This document shows, one piece after another, positions 63,352 to 64,000 of a stretch of DNA of 64,000 nt (position 1 is the stretch's first letter; each line of letters opens with the position of its first letter). The notes under the pieces are model-generated. The model did no database searches. It was not told the origin of the DNA and saw only the letters and a list, made by a program, of their open reading frames with translations. Origin of the DNA: Microbacterium capsulatum. Its GTDB lineage: Bacteria > Actinomycetota > Actinomycetes > Actinomycetales > Microbacteriaceae. The stretch lies in NCBI RefSeq assembly GCF_030865425.1, contig NZ_JAVFCB010000006.1, positions 186,001 to 250,000 of the forward strand, written 5' to 3'. A program made the translations under genes and the position numbers.

Positions 63352-64000
63352 GCGGACGCCTCAGGCGCGAGGCCGTCGTCGAACGGGACGGTCTCGGCGA
63401 CGAGCTCGTAGCCCGAGCGGCGCGCCTGCTCGAGCAGCAGCGTGGCGAAGTCCTGCTCGACGTGTCCGGCGCCGATCGCCTCGGCCACGAGCATGTCGGT
63501 CGCGGCGGCGAGCGGCATCGGCACGCCGAGCTCCTTGCCCGCGCTGAGGCCGAGCTGCATGTCCTTGCGCAGCAGGATGTTGGTGAACGTCGGGTGGAAG
63601 TCGAGGTTGACCAGGGCCGGGGACTTGTAGCGGCTGAAGATCGATCCCATCACCGAGTCGTTCAGGAACTCCATGAAGGCGCCCCGCTCGACGCCGCCCC
63701 GCTCGACGAGCGTCGTGATCTCGGCGAGCGACTGGGTCACCACGCCGAGGTAGACGTTGTGGGCGATCTTGACGAGTCGGGCGACCTCGCCCTCGCCGAC
63801 GTAGGTGGTGCCGCGGCCGAACAGCGCGAGCAGCGGCTGCACCTCGTCGAACACGGCGCGCGGGCCGGAGACCGCGACCGTGAGCTTGCCGGCGGCGATC
63901 ACCTTCGGGTTGCCGCTCACGGGCGCGGCGAGGAACTCGGTGCCGCGCGCGGCGGCGCCCTCGCGGGCCTTGGCGGAGGCGTCGGTCGAGACGGTCGACG
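63348..64000 (-). CDS. 3-hydroxyisobutyrate dehydrogenase-type oxidoreductase (5' end cut)
   Basis: The C-terminal 217 residues of a beta-hydroxyacid dehydrogenase; the start lies beyond the window. FLAAPVSGNPKVIAAGKLTV is the substrate-binding segment, KIAHNVYLG carries the catalytic Lys and ILLRKDMQLGLSAGKELGVP matches the KDL region of the family. The NAD-binding domain is off the edge. An internal GTG at 63920 is not the true start. It overlaps the M24 gene by four bases, suggesting two consecutive steps of one pathway. Confidence 0.9.
   Translation of the reverse strand, partial: STVSTDASAKAREGAAARGTEFLAAPVSGNPKVIAAGKLTVAVSGPRAVFDEVQPLLALFGRGTTYVGEGEVARLVKIAHNVYLGVVTQSLAEITTLVERGGVERGAFMEFLNDSVMGSIFSRYKSPALVNLDFHPTFTNILLRKDMQLGLSAGKELGVPMPLAAATDMLVAEAIGAGHVEQDFATLLLEQARRSGYELVAETVPFDDGLAPEASA

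Noticed and set aside
63348-63920. Complete 190-residue dehydrogenase starting at 63920
   Set aside because: The frame continues with family sequence to the window edge, so this is an internal GTG and the gene is partial.

Overview
The window is high-GC DNA from an actinobacterium, most likely Microbacteriaceae (Microbacterium or a close relative). The grounds are GC-rich codon use, long antisense shadow ORFs, several TANNNT minus-10 boxes 6-7 bases before an ATG (leaderless transcripts), and an actinobacterial gene set (RecQ with a phosphoribosyltransferase-like tail, ATP-dependent DNA ligase, DUF559-type nuclease, MHS transporter). No rRNA, tRNA, IS element, CRISPR array or phage gene was recognised. 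This is a chromosomal catabolic region with scattered housekeeping genes.

Region A (1-13,991) is a catabolic island. On the minus strand lie an isochorismatase-like hydrolase (cut by the window edge), two MBL-fold proteins and a sulfatase. On the plus strand lie a five-gene peptide-type ABC importer and an aminotransferase / acetamidase-formamidase / hydantoinase operon. Its control regions share a 16-bp operator-like palindrome, CTTCA-N6-TGAWG. At three sites this covers or overlaps the minus-10 box of a strong promoter, so the four transcription units look like one regulon whose regulator is outside the window.

Region B (14,136-20,482) holds RecQ, a small unknown protein, an ATP-dependent DNA ligase and a ThDP enzyme. 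Region C (20,633-26,426) is the urease operon ureABC-F-G-D (minus strand) with a divergent PhzF-family gene.

Region D (26,597-38,128) is an aromatic meta-cleavage locus. It contains a MobA-like flavin monooxygenase with a divergent IclR regulator, an MHS permease, and then a FAH-RraA fusion, a GntR regulator, hpaE, hpaD, hpaH and hpaI of the homoprotocatechuate pathway. Active-site residues of HpaD, HpaH and HpaI line up with constant offsets to the characterised enzymes. Two long palindromes of one family sit inside the operon, and a third, expanded into tandem arrays, lies nearby.

Region E (38,285-48,265) has an AbiEi/DUF559-like nuclease gene bracketed by near-identical palindromes, a TPP-riboswitch thiO-thiS-thiG-thiF operon facing thiE, an unknown protein, a HupE/UreJ-type membrane protein, and glyA behind a ZTP riboswitch with folD downstream. 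Region F (48,627-64,000) is a second catabolic region: an APC permease, a VOC protein, a fused 2-oxoacid dehydrogenase E1 with its E2, a semialdehyde dehydrogenase, two amidohydrolases, two ABC permeases with a LacI regulator, an M24-fold enzyme with a changed metal site, and a partial 3-hydroxyisobutyrate dehydrogenase-type gene.

The items most worth follow-up are the region A operator set, the MBL enzyme/pseudoenzyme pair, the palindrome-bracketed nuclease, the FAH-RraA fusion, and the palindrome families embedded in operons and proteins.
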